Shown in pieces: positions 27,276 to 37,083 of a stretch of DNA of 64,000 nucleotides. The notes below the pieces were generated by a model. That model made no database searches, was not told where the DNA came from, and worked only from the letters and a program-made list of their open reading frames with translations. The stretch comes from Lentibacillus cibarius (lineage in GTDB: Bacteria; Bacillota; Bacilli; Bacillales; Amphibacillaceae). The DNA is taken from contig NZ_VCIA01000001.1 of NCBI RefSeq assembly GCF_005887555.1, positions 3,410,001-3,474,000 of the forward strand. Direction: 5' to 3'. The stretch's first letter is position 1, and the number at the start of each line of letters is the position of its first letter. The position numbers and the translations under genes are program-made.

Positions 27276-27935
27276 GTGAGACATGTGAAATGGAAGTTCA
27301 TTGCAAGCATTTGTTCGCTATTACTCTTGTTTGCCATGGGTACAAGTGAATCTATTCAGGCATCATCGGGAAGTGTGAAGGATTGCATCCAGGATGAAGA
27401 CTGTCTCGAGGGGGATGACGCGCCTGCTCGTGACAACCCGGACAGCAACAAGGACGCGCCCGCTGATGACAGTTTAAAAAGTGGGTCACTTGTCATAAGT
27501 CTGGTGAAAATGGCACTGGCACTTATATTGGTACTGGGCCTCATATATGGATTGTTGAAGTTTGTCAATAAACGCAACAAGTTGTTCCCACAAGCGAAAA
27601 CACTTGAAAATGTGGGGGGGATCAGTGTTGGACCTAACAAATCCATTCAGCTCGTTCGAATTGGCCAGAAAGTATATGTAGTAGGTGTAGGGGATAATGT
27701 TGAACTGCTGCAGGAAGTAACGGATGAAGAACAGAAAAAGGAATTGCTGGGTAATGAACATACAAAAGCGTCTGATCCATCCTCACTATGGAAATCGGTA
27801 TTCCAGCAGAAAAATAGTGGTCATGATACAAACAAGCCAACAAATGAATTCAGGCAGCTGTTTTCAGCGGAACTGGAAAAACTCAGGCGCACCCGGCGAA
27901 CGATAATCAGCCGGAGAAGCGAGAAGGACGATTAG
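27276..27935 (+). CDS. fliZ: Flagellar biosynthesis protein FliZ (FliO-like)
   Basis: The 219-residue protein has an N-terminal signal peptide-like segment (KFIASICSLLLLFAMGTSESIQA), an acidic extracellular part with a CIQDEDCLEGDD cysteine pair, one transmembrane segment at about 75-92 (LVKMALALILVLGLIYGLLKF) and a cytoplasmic FliO-type domain (IQLVRIGQKVYVVGVGDNVELL). FliO/FliZ helps assemble the FliP pore. The start is GTG 27276, eight bases after cheY. Confidence 0.93.
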   Translation: MRHVKWKFIASICSLLLLFAMGTSESIQASSGSVKDCIQDEDCLEGDDAPARDNPDSNKDAPADDSLKSGSLVISLVKMALALILVLGLIYGLLKFVNKRNKLFPQAKTLENVGGISVGPNKSIQLVRIGQKVYVVGVGDNVELLQEVTDEEQKKELLGNEHTKASDPSSLWKSVFQQKNSGHDTNKPTNEFRQLFSAELEKLRRTRRTIISRRSEKDD

Positions 27936-27936
27936 C

Positions 27937-28602
27937 ATGAATGAGTTTATAGATATGTTTTCAGGTTCCGATCCTTCTAGTGTGTCAACTTCCGTTCAGT
28001 TACTGCTTTTGCTTACGGTTTTATCACTTGCACCAAGCATTTTAATTCTAATGACGAGTTTTACCCGTATTGTTATTGTATTGTCGTTTGTCCGCACCTC
28101 ACTTGCAACCCAGCAAACACCGCCAAATCAGGTCTTAATTGGACTGGCGTTGTTTTTAACATTTTTTATCATGGCTCCCACGTTCCAGGAAGTATATGAT
28201 GAAGGGTTGCAGCCGTTATTTAATGAAGAGATAACACTTGATGAGGCCTATGAAAAGGCAAGTGCGCCTATGAAGGATTTCATGGCAGAACATACGAGAC
28301 AGAAAGATTTGCAGCTGTTCATTGATTATTCAGGGATGGATCAGCCGGAGAGCGTGGAAACCATTCCGATTACTACATTAGTGCCGGCTTTTGCCATTAG
28401 TGAATTGAAAACCGCGTTCCAAATGGGTTTTATGATTTTTATACCATTTTTAATCATTGATATGGCCGTGGCAAGTATTCTGATGTCCATGGGAATGATG
28501 ATGCTTCCGCCTGTCATGATCTCGTTACCGTTTAAAATTCTATTATTTGTGCTAGTGGATGGGTGGTATTTAATTACTCAGTCACTATTGCAAGGTTTTT
28601 AA
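27937..28602 (+). CDS. fliP: Flagellar export gate protein FliP
   Basis: Core pore protein of the export gate. The 221-residue length and sequence follow B. subtilis FliP closely, including ILILMTSFTRIVIVLSFVRTSL, QQTPPNQVLIGLALFLTFFIM and the C-terminal MGMMMLPPVMISLPFKILLFVLVDGW. It has four hydrophobic segments. One base separates it from fliZ. Confidence 0.99.
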   Translation: MNEFIDMFSGSDPSSVSTSVQLLLLLTVLSLAPSILILMTSFTRIVIVLSFVRTSLATQQTPPNQVLIGLALFLTFFIMAPTFQEVYDEGLQPLFNEEITLDEAYEKASAPMKDFMAEHTRQKDLQLFIDYSGMDQPESVETIPITTLVPAFAISELKTAFQMGFMIFIPFLIIDMAVASILMSMGMMMLPPVMISLPFKILLFVLVDGWYLITQSLLQGF

Positions 28603-28617
28603 GGCAGGTGTTGTGAT

Positions 28618-28890
28618 TTGAGCAGTGAGTTTGTTTTAACGATTGCCGAAAGAGGCGTTTATATCATTTTGCTTATTTCAGGTCCGATACTCCTATTGGC
28701 ATTGGCAGTTGGGCTTTTGGTGAGTATCTTTCAGGCAACAACACAGATTCAGGAGCAGACATTGGCTTTCATTCCTAAAATTATTGCCGTATTGGTTGGA
28801 ATTGTCTTTTTTGGGCCGTGGATGCTGACACATATGATTGAGTTCACCGTAGACTTATATCAAAACTTGAATCAGTTCACAGGTAGCTAA
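28618..28890 (+). CDS. fliQ: Flagellar export gate protein FliQ
   Basis: Small 90-residue, two-helix membrane protein that packs around the FliP/FliR pore. VGLLVSIFQATTQIQEQTLAFIPKI is the family signature. The start is TTG 28618 after AAGGCAGGTGTTG. The stop shares a base with the fliR start. Confidence 0.97.
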   Translation: MSSEFVLTIAERGVYIILLISGPILLLALAVGLLVSIFQATTQIQEQTLAFIPKIIAVLVGIVFFGPWMLTHMIEFTVDLYQNLNQFTGS

Positions 28891-29669
28891 TGGCTGCGTT
28901 GATTAATTTATCCGCCATTCCTGTGTTTTTACTAATTTTTCTACGGATTGCAGCATTTTTCGTTGTTCTTCCATTATTTTCGTATCGGACCATTCCAACA
29001 CCGTTTAAAATTGGTTTTGCATTTTTTCTAGCACTTACCATGTATTATGCTGTTGATGCCGCAGTTGTTCCAATTGATGGGGTGTATGTTGTATTACTTG
29101 TTAAGGAAATAATTGTTGGGCTTTTGATCGGTTTACTAGCTTATATTATATTGTCAGCCGTCCAGATTGCCGGCGGTTTTATTGACTTTCAGATGGGATT
29201 TGCTATTGCTAATGTTATTGATCCGCAGACCGGAGCTCAAAGCCCACTGACAGGACAATATTTGTATATTTTTGCTTTGTTATTTCTATTATCGGTCAAT
29301 GGCCATCATTTGTTAATAGACGGAATCTATTTTAGTTATAAAATGATCCCGGTGAGTGAATTTATTCCCATTCATCAAGAATCGATGGCCACGTTTATCA
29401 TTACAACCTTCAATCAAATGTTTTTGGTTGCCTTTCAAATGGCCATCCCGATTGTCGGCTGCTTGTTTTTGGTTGATGTTGCCCTTGGTATTATCGCCCG
29501 AACCGTACCGCAGTTGAACGTGTTTGTCGTCGGTTTACCGTTGAAGATCTTGGTTAGTTTTATTATTATCTTTATTTTTCTCGGACTGTACATCACACTG
29601 ACGGAAAAGTTGTTTGGGACGATGTTCACTGCTATGCGTGATTTAATGCAATTGTTCGGGGGTACTTGA
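28890..29669 (+). CDS. fliR: Flagellar export gate protein FliR
   Basis: Multi-pass membrane protein of 259 residues that completes the FliPQR pore. Conserved blocks include FLRIAAFFVVLPLFSYRTIPTPFKIG, DFQMGFAIANVIDPQTGAQSPLTGQ and PQLNVFVVGLPLKI. Length is the same as in B. subtilis. The start overlaps the fliQ stop by one base. flhB begins immediately downstream. Confidence 0.98.
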   Translation: MAALINLSAIPVFLLIFLRIAAFFVVLPLFSYRTIPTPFKIGFAFFLALTMYYAVDAAVVPIDGVYVVLLVKEIIVGLLIGLLAYIILSAVQIAGGFIDFQMGFAIANVIDPQTGAQSPLTGQYLYIFALLFLLSVNGHHLLIDGIYFSYKMIPVSEFIPIHQESMATFIITTFNQMFLVAFQMAIPIVGCLFLVDVALGIIARTVPQLNVFVVGLPLKILVSFIIIFIFLGLYITLTEKLFGTMFTAMRDLMQLFGGT

Positions 29670-29670
29670 T

Positions 29671-30755
29671 TTGGGATTAACATTGGATTTGCAATCTTTG
29701 CGGGAGCGGAAGAAAAAACAGAAAAAGCCACACCAAAAAAACGCCAGGATGAACGAAAAAAAGGAAAAGTGGCCAAAAGCCAAGATATTAATACATCGGT
29801 GTTATTGTTGTTGTGTTTTCTCATTCTGTTTGTTTCCGGAAGTTTTATAAAAAATAATTTGACTGCTCTTTTTCGGCAGTCGTTTACGGAATATATTCAA
29901 TGGGATGTGACAGTCGGTTCGGTCAATCAGTTACTTGTAGAATCAACCACTGAAATGGCAAAAATTCTAGCACCTATCATGGCTATTGCGATTGTAGCGG
30001 GGTTGGTGTCTAATTTTACACAAATTGGGTTTCTGTTCACGGGGGAACCGTTGAAAATGGACCTCAAAAAAATTGACCCTATTCAGGGAGCCAAAAAAGT
30101 GTTTTCGGCCCGGGCATTGGTTGAGCTGGTGAAGTCACTTTTGAAAATCGCTTTTATCGGGGCCATCACCTTTTTCGTCATCTGGATTAATAAAGACGAA
30201 ATGATGATGCTTGCATTCAAGACAGCTGAGAATGCAATTGGCTTTTTCGGTAAGACCACCATTACGATGGGGATTTCCGCTGCGATTGCACTGCTCTTCC
30301 TTTCTATTTTGGATTATACCTATCAAAAATATGATTTTGAGAAAAACATTAAAATGTCTAAAAAAGATGTCAAGGATGAGCATAAAAATATGGAGGGCGA
30401 TCCGCAAATAAAATCAAAAATGAAAGAAAGACAGCGTGATATGGCGACTCAGCGGATGATGAGCGAAGTGCCGTCAGCGGATGTGGTGATCACCAACCCT
30501 ACCCACTATGCTATTGCCGTAAAATATGATGAGGCTGAGGCATCCGCTCCATATATTGTTGCTAAAGGAACCGACTATATTGCGCTTAGGATAAAAGAGG
30601 TGGCGAAAGAAAATCAAGTCGTCACGATGGAAAACCGTCCATTGGCAAGGTCGCTTTACGATGCTGTCGAAATCGGTGATGTCATACCGGAAGAATTTTA
30701 TAAGGCAGTCGCCGAAATATTGGCTTATGTATACAGGCTGGAGAAAAAAATTTAG
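29671..30755 (+). CDS. flhB: Flagellar export switch protein FlhB (N-terminal frameshift)
   Basis: FlhB sets export specificity and self-cleaves at NPTH. From TTG 29671, after CGGGGGT, the frame reads LGLTLDLQS and then leaves the FlhB frame. From 29700 the other frame reads AGAEEKTEKATPKKRQDERKKGKVAKSQD, the family N-terminus. One extra T near 29695 would give LDLQFFAGAEEKTEK, the expected sequence. Without it the first usual start in frame is GTG 29769, which drops about 33 residues. The rest is intact: four membrane helices, NPTHYAIAVKYD, and the C-terminal IPEEFYKAVAEILAYVY. It could be a sequencing error. Confidence 0.9.
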
Positions 30756-30850
30756 GAATGATATCTCAACTATCAGGGTCCGGAATTTACGAAGACAAAG
30801 ACGTAAGCGCAGAAATTCGAATTTGAACGCAATAAGGGGAGTCACCAATC

Positions 30851-32884
30851 ATGAAAGCACGCGACTTATCTGTACTGCTAGGGGTTATTTTAATTATTAT
30901 CATGCTTGTCATCCCATTACCGGGCTGGCTTTTGAGTATACTTATTCTCTGCAATATTTCCCTAGCACTTATCGTGATTCTCGTGTCCATGAATACACAG
31001 GAGGCGCTGCAATTTTCCATATTTCCGTCACTCTTATTGCTTTTGACCTTGTTCCGGCTAGGATTGAACGTCTCCACGACAAGATCAATACTGTCGAAAG
31101 CTGATGCCGGTGGTGTAATTGATACATTTGGATCATTTGTTATAGGAAATAGCCCCTTAGTTGGGTTTGTTGTTTTCGTGATTTTGGTCATCATTCAATT
31201 TCTGGTAATCACAAAAGGTTCGGAACGTGTTTCGGAAGTAGCAGCACGGTTCACCTTGGATGCCATGCCAGGGAAACAAATGAGCATTGACGCAGATTTA
31301 AACGCTGGGCTAATAACCGAGCAACAGGCAAAAGAACGTCGCGAAAAAGTGGAGAATGAAGCCGATTTCCATGGAGCAATGGACGGAGCGAGTAAATTTG
31401 TCAAAGGAGACGCAATTGCGGGCATTATTATTGTACTGATTAATATTATATTCGGATTGATTATTGGCATGGTCCAGATGGATTTTACTTTTATGGAGGC
31501 AGTCAATACGTATATGCGCTTGACTGTCGGTGATGGGCTGGTCAGTCAGATGCCTGCATTATTAATTGCGACTGCTACCGGTATTGTCGTCACGAAAACA
31601 ACGACGACAGGTAATTTGGGTAGTGATGTGTCCGGGCAGCTGCTGCAATACCCTAAGCTTTTGTTCATTGCAGCGGGGACCATTTTCCTGCTTGGGCTGA
31701 CACCAATTAACTTCTTCTTAACAACCGCTATTGCGGCCTGTCTGGGCTTAGGGGGATTTGCACTATTGCAGCAGATGAACACCCCGGAGGAACCGGATGT
31801 CGAAGAAGAGGAGCAAATGGAGTCATCGTCCATGAAATCATCTGAAAATGTTATCGACCTACTGAATATGGACCCAATCGAGTTTGAGTTCGGGTATGCG
31901 CTTATACCATTGGTTGATGCCGATCAGGGTGGGGACTTGCTTGACCGTGTAGTCATGATCAGAAGGCAGCTAGCAATCGAACTCGGAATCGTTGTACCTG
32001 TTGTAAGGATACGTGATAATATCCAGCTCGAGCCCAACGCGTACCGTCTGAAAATAAAAGGGAATGAAGTTGCTTCAGGTGAACTGCTGCTGGACCATTA
32101 TCTAGCTATGGGCCCTGATATGGACGATGATACAATTGATGGCATTGACACAAATGAGCCTGCATTCGGATTGCCAGCTAAATGGATCAGTGAAGAAGAT
32201 AAAGACGAAGCGGAATTGGCAGGGTTTACTGTCGTGGACCCGCCATCAGTTGTTTCCACCCATATGACGGAAGTGATTAAACAGCATGCCCATTTTCTAT
32301 TGGGCCGTCAGGAGACAAAACAGCTAATCGATCATTTATCGGAAAGCTATCCAATTCTTGCCGAAGAAGTTACACCGGAACCGTTATCTGTTGGTGATGT
32401 ACAAAAAGTGCTTGCGAAACTACTCCGTGAAAGTATCTCGATACGGAACTTGCCGGTTATCTTTGAAACACTGGCAGATTTCGGCAGGATGACCAACGAC
32501 ACTGAGTTACTTGCTGAATATGTTAGACAGGCACTGGCGTCACAGATCACCAAACAATATGCTGGTGATGATTCGAAATTGAATGTGATTACCGTATCAG
32601 GAAAAGTTGAAAAATTAATCGCCGAAAGCATTCAGCAGACGGAATATGGTAACTATTTGGCACTAGACCCACAGTCACAGGAAACGATTGTAACGACGAT
32701 CCATGAAGAGGCTGAAAAGTTGTCATTACAGGAAGAGACGCCAATCGTATTATGCTCGCCTGCAATCCGAATGTATTTGAAACAGCTCTTGGAACGTTTT
32801 CTGCCGCATGTGGCAGTGCTGTCGTATAATGAACTGGAAGCAAACGTGAATGTACAAAGCGTCGGGGTGGTGAATGTTGCATGA
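30851..32884 (+). CDS. flhA: Flagellar export gate protein FlhA
   Basis: FlhA forms the nonameric export gate ring. The 677 residues, identical in length to B. subtilis FlhA, have about eight N-terminal membrane helices, the FHIPEP-family loop (RFTLDAMPGKQMSIDADLNAGLI near 145) and a large cytoplasmic domain from about residue 330 that docks chaperone-substrate complexes. Its last four bases overlap flhF. Start ATG 30851 follows AAGGGGAG. Confidence 0.99.
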   Translation: MKARDLSVLLGVILIIIMLVIPLPGWLLSILILCNISLALIVILVSMNTQEALQFSIFPSLLLLLTLFRLGLNVSTTRSILSKADAGGVIDTFGSFVIGNSPLVGFVVFVILVIIQFLVITKGSERVSEVAARFTLDAMPGKQMSIDADLNAGLITEQQAKERREKVENEADFHGAMDGASKFVKGDAIAGIIIVLINIIFGLIIGMVQMDFTFMEAVNTYMRLTVGDGLVSQMPALLIATATGIVVTKTTTTGNLGSDVSGQLLQYPKLLFIAAGTIFLLGLTPINFFLTTAIAACLGLGGFALLQQMNTPEEPDVEEEEQMESSSMKSSENVIDLLNMDPIEFEFGYALIPLVDADQGGDLLDRVVMIRRQLAIELGIVVPVVRIRDNIQLEPNAYRLKIKGNEVASGELLLDHYLAMGPDMDDDTIDGIDTNEPAFGLPAKWISEEDKDEAELAGFTVVDPPSVVSTHMTEVIKQHAHFLLGRQETKQLIDHLSESYPILAEEVTPEPLSVGDVQKVLAKLLRESISIRNLPVIFETLADFGRMTNDTELLAEYVRQALASQITKQYAGDDSKLNVITVSGKVEKLIAESIQQTEYGNYLALDPQSQETIVTTIHEEAEKLSLQEETPIVLCSPAIRMYLKQLLERFLPHVAVLSYNELEANVNVQSVGVVNVA

Positions 32885-33990
32885 AGGTAAAAAAATATGT
32901 GGCACCAACAATGCCGGAAGCTATGAAAAAAATAAGACAAGAACTTGGTACGGAAGCTGTCATATTGAATTCAAGAGAGGTCGAAAAGAAAAGCGGATTC
33001 CTTGGCCTGTTTAAAAAAAGGAACATTGAAGTTATTGCCGCACTCGATCCCCAGCCTAAGCCAGACAAAAAACAGGAAGTGGTCACTCGACCTGCTGCCG
33101 CAAAGAATCGACAAGCTGAAGATCACGTTATTAGTGAAATAAGGCAACTTAAGAATCTTGTGAAAGAACAGGCGAAAGAACAATTCAGTTACCCGGTGGA
33201 TTATCAAGAAGTGTATGACCATTTGTTGAATCAGGAAATCGACGCCGATTTAGCTAAAGAAATTATAGACAATGTCATCGATAAGCACACAACGAAAAAT
33301 AATACGGCTCCCGTCTACGAAACGATTTGGCACGATACAAGATGTGAGCTGGAAAGCCGATTAGGTGCAGTCAGATTTGATGGCATCTCCAATGACGGTA
33401 AAGTCATTCAATTTGTCGGGCCTACCGGCGTTGGTAAAACAACAACGATCGCAAAAGTTGCCGCATCCAATGTGCTGACATATAAAAAACGGGTGGCACT
33501 GGTTACAGCAGACACATACCGAATAGCAGCTGTTGAACAATTGAAGACTTATGCCAGTATCCTCAATGTACCGCTGAAAATTGCGTATAATGCAGAGGAC
33601 TACCAGACTGCGATACGGGAATTTGCATCCTTTGATTTAATCTTGGTAGATACAGCTGGACGGAATTTTCGGGATAAAAAATATGTACAGGAACTTAAAG
33701 AGATTGTTCATTTTCAAGAATCAATTGAAACATATTTAGTACTTTCGCTTACAGCTAAATCGAATGACATCATGGAAATATACAATCAATTCGACCATTT
33801 ACCGATTAAAAAGATTATTTTCACAAAGGCAGATGAAACACGTCAATTCGGCAGCATACCGAACGTCGCCTTAAAGAAAAGCGCAGGCGTTGCGTTTATA
33901 ACAAACGGCCAAGACGTACCCGATGACATCATTGAAGCTTCCCCCGAAGTAATAAGTGATTACATCTTAGGTGATTATTGTGATACGTGA
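32881..33990 (+). CDS. flhF: SRP-type GTPase FlhF
   Basis: FlhF is an SRP-family GTPase that sets flagellar position. The 369 residues comprise a basic, disordered B domain, an N domain and the G domain with G1 GPTGVGKT starting near 180, TADTYRIAAVEQLKTYA, VDTAGRN and FTKADE. It overlaps flhA upstream and flhG downstream, so the three are probably translated as a coupled set. Confidence 0.98.
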   Translation: MKVKKYVAPTMPEAMKKIRQELGTEAVILNSREVEKKSGFLGLFKKRNIEVIAALDPQPKPDKKQEVVTRPAAAKNRQAEDHVISEIRQLKNLVKEQAKEQFSYPVDYQEVYDHLLNQEIDADLAKEIIDNVIDKHTTKNNTAPVYETIWHDTRCELESRLGAVRFDGISNDGKVIQFVGPTGVGKTTTIAKVAASNVLTYKKRVALVTADTYRIAAVEQLKTYASILNVPLKIAYNAEDYQTAIREFASFDLILVDTAGRNFRDKKYVQELKEIVHFQESIETYLVLSLTAKSNDIMEIYNQFDHLPIKKIIFTKADETRQFGSIPNVALKKSAGVAFITNGQDVPDDIIEASPEVISDYILGDYCDT

Positions 33991-34846
33991 TCAGGCAGAA
34001 CGGCTTAGACGAAAGCTGGCTGCTGCAAATCATCCGAAAACAGCGAGGACGATTGCGGTGGCAAGTGGTAAGGGTGGTGTTGGGAAGTCGAATCTGGCAT
34101 TGAATATGTCACTTGAGTTAATAAAGCATGATAAACGTGTACTGTTGTTTGACCTTGATGTAGGGATGGGGAATATTGATATTTTACTCGGTATGGACGT
34201 CGATCAAACGATTGTAGACATGTTTGCCGAACGACTGCCAATTGATGAAATGATCCAAATTGGTCCACGTGGACTTGCCTATATTGCAGCGGGGTCAGGA
34301 TTGAATGATCTATTTACCATGGAACCGGATAACCGGGAGTATTTTTTTCAACAGTATGAAGCGCTTGTGGATTTATATGATTATATTATTTTTGATATGG
34401 GTGCTGGAGTGACATTGGACAGTCTGTCATTCATACTTGCCTCTGATGAGTGCATCATTGTCACCACCCCGGAGCCAACGTCCATTACAGATGCTTACGG
34501 TATGATTAAGCATATTGTAAATAACCATCCGGAATTGCCCATTTCCGTCGTAATGAACCGTGCCCCATCAGTTATAAAGGGAGAGCGAGCTCTAGAGCGA
34601 TTCCGTCGCGTAATTATGCAGTTCTTGAAAGTAGATGTTAGAAAGCTCGGGATACTACCGGATGATCAAGTAGTTTCTGATGCTGTTATTCGGCAAACCC
34701 CTTATATCCTTTTAAACGGAAAGACAGCTGTATCCATAGCAACAAAACAGATTGCTGCCAATATTTTATCTGAAGCATCAATCCCGAGAAAACAGCCATC
34801 CGTATCGTTTGTACAAAAATTAAAAAAGCTAATGCTAAAGAGGTAA
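33980..34846 (+). CDS. flhG: MinD-like ATPase FlhG (YlxH)
   Basis: FlhG is a ParA/MinD-type ATPase that works with FlhF in flagellar placement and number. The 288-residue protein begins with the DQAERLRRKL motif used to stimulate FlhF, followed by the deviant Walker A SGKGGVGKS at 29-37, FDLDVGMGNIDILLG and the C-terminal amphipathic membrane helix (FVQKLKKLMLKR). I prefer GTG 33980; GTG 33971 lies within the Shine-Dalgarno AGGTGAT. Confidence 0.96.
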   Translation: MIRDQAERLRRKLAAANHPKTARTIAVASGKGGVGKSNLALNMSLELIKHDKRVLLFDLDVGMGNIDILLGMDVDQTIVDMFAERLPIDEMIQIGPRGLAYIAAGSGLNDLFTMEPDNREYFFQQYEALVDLYDYIIFDMGAGVTLDSLSFILASDECIIVTTPEPTSITDAYGMIKHIVNNHPELPISVVMNRAPSVIKGERALERFRRVIMQFLKVDVRKLGILPDDQVVSDAVIRQTPYILLNGKTAVSIATKQIAANILSEASIPRKQPSVSFVQKLKKLMLKR

Positions 34847-34850
34847 ACCA

Positions 34851-35894
34851 ATGAAACCAATTCGTGTTGCAGTCATTGATGATTCCGCATTTATGCGTAA
34901 AATGATAACCGATATATTGTCAAGTGATGACCGGCTTGAGGTAGTTACTACAGCCACAAATGGGAAAGATGCACTTAAAAAGATTCATAGGTGGCGTCCT
35001 GACGTTATTATCCTTGATATTGAAATGCCTTTAATGGATGGGGTGCCTATATTAAGAGAGATAATGACAACTATCCCCACCCCAGTGGTCATGTTGTCCG
35101 GTGTGACTGAGAAAGAGACTCTAAAAACAACGCAGGCCATTGCCATGGGGGCAGTCGATTTCATAGTCAAACCATCAGCATCAGTTTCACTAGATATGGA
35201 AACGTTGAAGGAAGAGATAATCACTAAAGTTGCTGCGGCTTCGCAGGTACATGTTTCGTACAAACCATATACAAAATCCCACGAGGTTACAACTAAGCGT
35301 GGTTCTGGAATGTATAGTCAAACAATTATTGGAATTGGCGCCTCAACGGGGGGTCCAAAGGCATTACAAGAAATGCTGGCTCATGTTCCTGAAGGTGTGT
35401 CGTCTCCCATACTAATTGTTCAGCACATGCCGGCGGGGTTTACATATTCATTAGCAAAACGGTTGGACACAATTGTTGATATCCATGTGAAAGAAGCTGT
35501 ACATGGTGAAGTGATTCAGCCAAGCACTGCCTATATTGCTCCAGGAGACTACCACATGAAAGTACGACATTCCGGGATGAAACATGTTATTGAACTGACG
35601 CGGGAACATGTTAGACATGGTCATCGTCCGTCCGTTGATATCCTTTTCGAATCGATGGCCCGGTTGTCAAACATCAATAAAATCGCTGTTGTATTGACCG
35701 GAATGGGGTCGGATGGTTCAAATGGAATATATGCATTAAAAAAGAATGATCCAAATGTTGTGGTCCTGGCTGAGTCAGAATCATCGGCAACTATTTATGG
35801 GATGCCTAAAGCAGCAATGGAAACCGGTTATGTAGATCACATTGCCTCTGTAAAGGAAATGGGGAAGTGCATTGCTAGCGTGATGAAAACATAG
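34851..35894 (+). CDS. cheB: Protein-glutamate methylesterase CheB
   Basis: CheB demethylates chemoreceptors as part of adaptation. The receiver domain has D10 D11 and acceptor D56 (VIILDIEMP). The C-terminal esterase domain carries the catalytic triad S165 (GIGASTGGP), H192 (VQHMPAG) and D288 (GMGSDG). The 347 residues are a normal length. In B. subtilis cheA and cheW follow; here cheC starts after 41 non-coding bases. CheA would normally phosphorylate this receiver. Confidence 0.98.
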   Translation: MKPIRVAVIDDSAFMRKMITDILSSDDRLEVVTTATNGKDALKKIHRWRPDVIILDIEMPLMDGVPILREIMTTIPTPVVMLSGVTEKETLKTTQAIAMGAVDFIVKPSASVSLDMETLKEEIITKVAAASQVHVSYKPYTKSHEVTTKRGSGMYSQTIIGIGASTGGPKALQEMLAHVPEGVSSPILIVQHMPAGFTYSLAKRLDTIVDIHVKEAVHGEVIQPSTAYIAPGDYHMKVRHSGMKHVIELTREHVRHGHRPSVDILFESMARLSNINKIAVVLTGMGSDGSNGIYALKKNDPNVVVLAESESSATIYGMPKAAMETGYVDHIASVKEMGKCIASVMKT

Positions 35895-35935
35895 AGCCAC
35901 TCCGATTAGTTTAAAAATATATAGGGAATGATTAC

Positions 35936-36571
35936 ATGAAACGTAATAATGATTTGTCGGAAGCACAAATTGATGTTCTGCGGGAGGTCATGAATGTTGG
36001 CGCAGGGAATGCTGCCACATCTATGTCCCGACTGATTGATAAGAAAGTAGAGATGCAGATACCATCGGTCAATATGTTGCCTTTTGAACAGGTGATGGAC
36101 CTTTTTGGGGGTCCGGATGCCCCAGTTGCCGGAATGATGGTTACTGTTTCAGGCGAGGTTGGTGGTCAAGTTTTCTTTATTCTTAATCTGGATGATGCAC
36201 AAACTTTTTTGAGAAAGATGACAGATCAACCATTCTTACGATTACAGACTGGACGGATGGATGAATTGACACAATCCGCACTCGAGGAAGCCGGCAATAT
36301 GATTATCTGTGCTTACGTAGCAGCTTTATCGGATTTTACAGGGTTGTCAATCAGGCCGTCTATTCCATCTGTGACAATCGACATGGCTGGTGCAATGCTG
36401 TCTCATGGCTTGATTGAAGTATCACCACATACGGATTTTGCAATTATCATGGATACGGAAATCAGTACCAGTGATGTTACTAACGGGATGAACGGCCATT
36501 TTCTTTTCTTGCCCAACCCTGGGTCTTTCAATGAATTTATAAAATCAGTCGGGATGACTTGCAATGGGTGA
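35936..36571 (+). CDS. cheC: CheY-P phosphatase CheC
   Basis: CheC removes phosphate from CheY-P and, with CheD, tunes adaptation. Two active-site motifs are kept: [23 protein letters not shown] near 7-29 and [19 protein letters not shown] near 100-120. The 211-residue length fits. The Shine-Dalgarno (AGGGAATGA) is weak, perhaps because the upstream junction was altered when cheA/cheW were lost. It overlaps cheD by eight bases. Confidence 0.97.
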   Translation: MKRNNDLSEAQIDVLREVMNVGAGNAATSMSRLIDKKVEMQIPSVNMLPFEQVMDLFGGPDAPVAGMMVTVSGEVGGQVFFILNLDDAQTFLRKMTDQPFLRLQTGRMDELTQSALEEAGNMIICAYVAALSDFTGLSIRPSIPSVTIDMAGAMLSHGLIEVSPHTDFAIIMDTEISTSDVTNGMNGHFLFLPNPGSFNEFIKSVGMTCNG

Positions 36572-37061
36572 CAGTCGTCATGTTGTCCGTGTTGGGATTG
36601 CCGATCTGCAACTGGTAAAAGCACCAGAAACAATACGAACCTCTGGACTCGGTTCCTGCGTAGGTGTCGTCATCTATGATTCACTTAAACAACTGGCCGG
36701 CATGGCACACGTCATGCTTCCTGATTCCAGTTTCGCTAAAAAGGAAGGGATGAATGAATTAAAATATGCTGATACCGCCATTGCTGCTTTAGTTGAAAAA
36801 CTATACCAATCCGGTGCTGGAAAACATGTGTTAAAAGCAAAAATAGCCGGAGGTGCGCAAATGTTTCCAAATAACTCATCCAATGGCCTCATGCAAATCG
36901 GATCTAGGAATGTGGAAGCGGTACAGGAACAACTTAGTCATTACCACATACCTGTTGTAGCGTTGGACGTCGGTGGGAATTGTGGTCGGACAATTGAATT
37001 TGATCCACGAACGAGTAACTTGAACATACGAACCGTCCATCATGGTGATTCTATTATTTAA
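36564..37061 (+). CDS. cheD: Chemoreceptor glutamine deamidase CheD
   Basis: CheD deamidates receptor glutamines and binds CheC. The 165-residue protein has the catalytic Thr/Cys region [15 protein letters not shown] and histidine in [11 protein letters not shown], followed by [11 protein letters not shown]. Length agrees with B. subtilis CheD. The start overlaps cheC. Receptors are not encoded in this window. Confidence 0.97.
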   Translation: MGDSRHVVRVGIADLQLVKAPETIRTSGLGSCVGVVIYDSLKQLAGMAHVMLPDSSFAKKEGMNELKYADTAIAALVEKLYQSGAGKHVLKAKIAGGAQMFPNNSSNGLMQIGSRNVEAVQEQLSHYHIPVVALDVGGNCGRTIEFDPRTSNLNIRTVHHGDSII

Positions 37062-37083
37062 TCGTGAAAGGGGAGTTGATATA

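Noticed and set aside
32589..33086. A minus-strand open frame (165 codons) across the flhA-flhF junction
   Set aside because: It lies opposite two well-supported genes and shows no recognisable motif; it is a shadow of their codon pattern.
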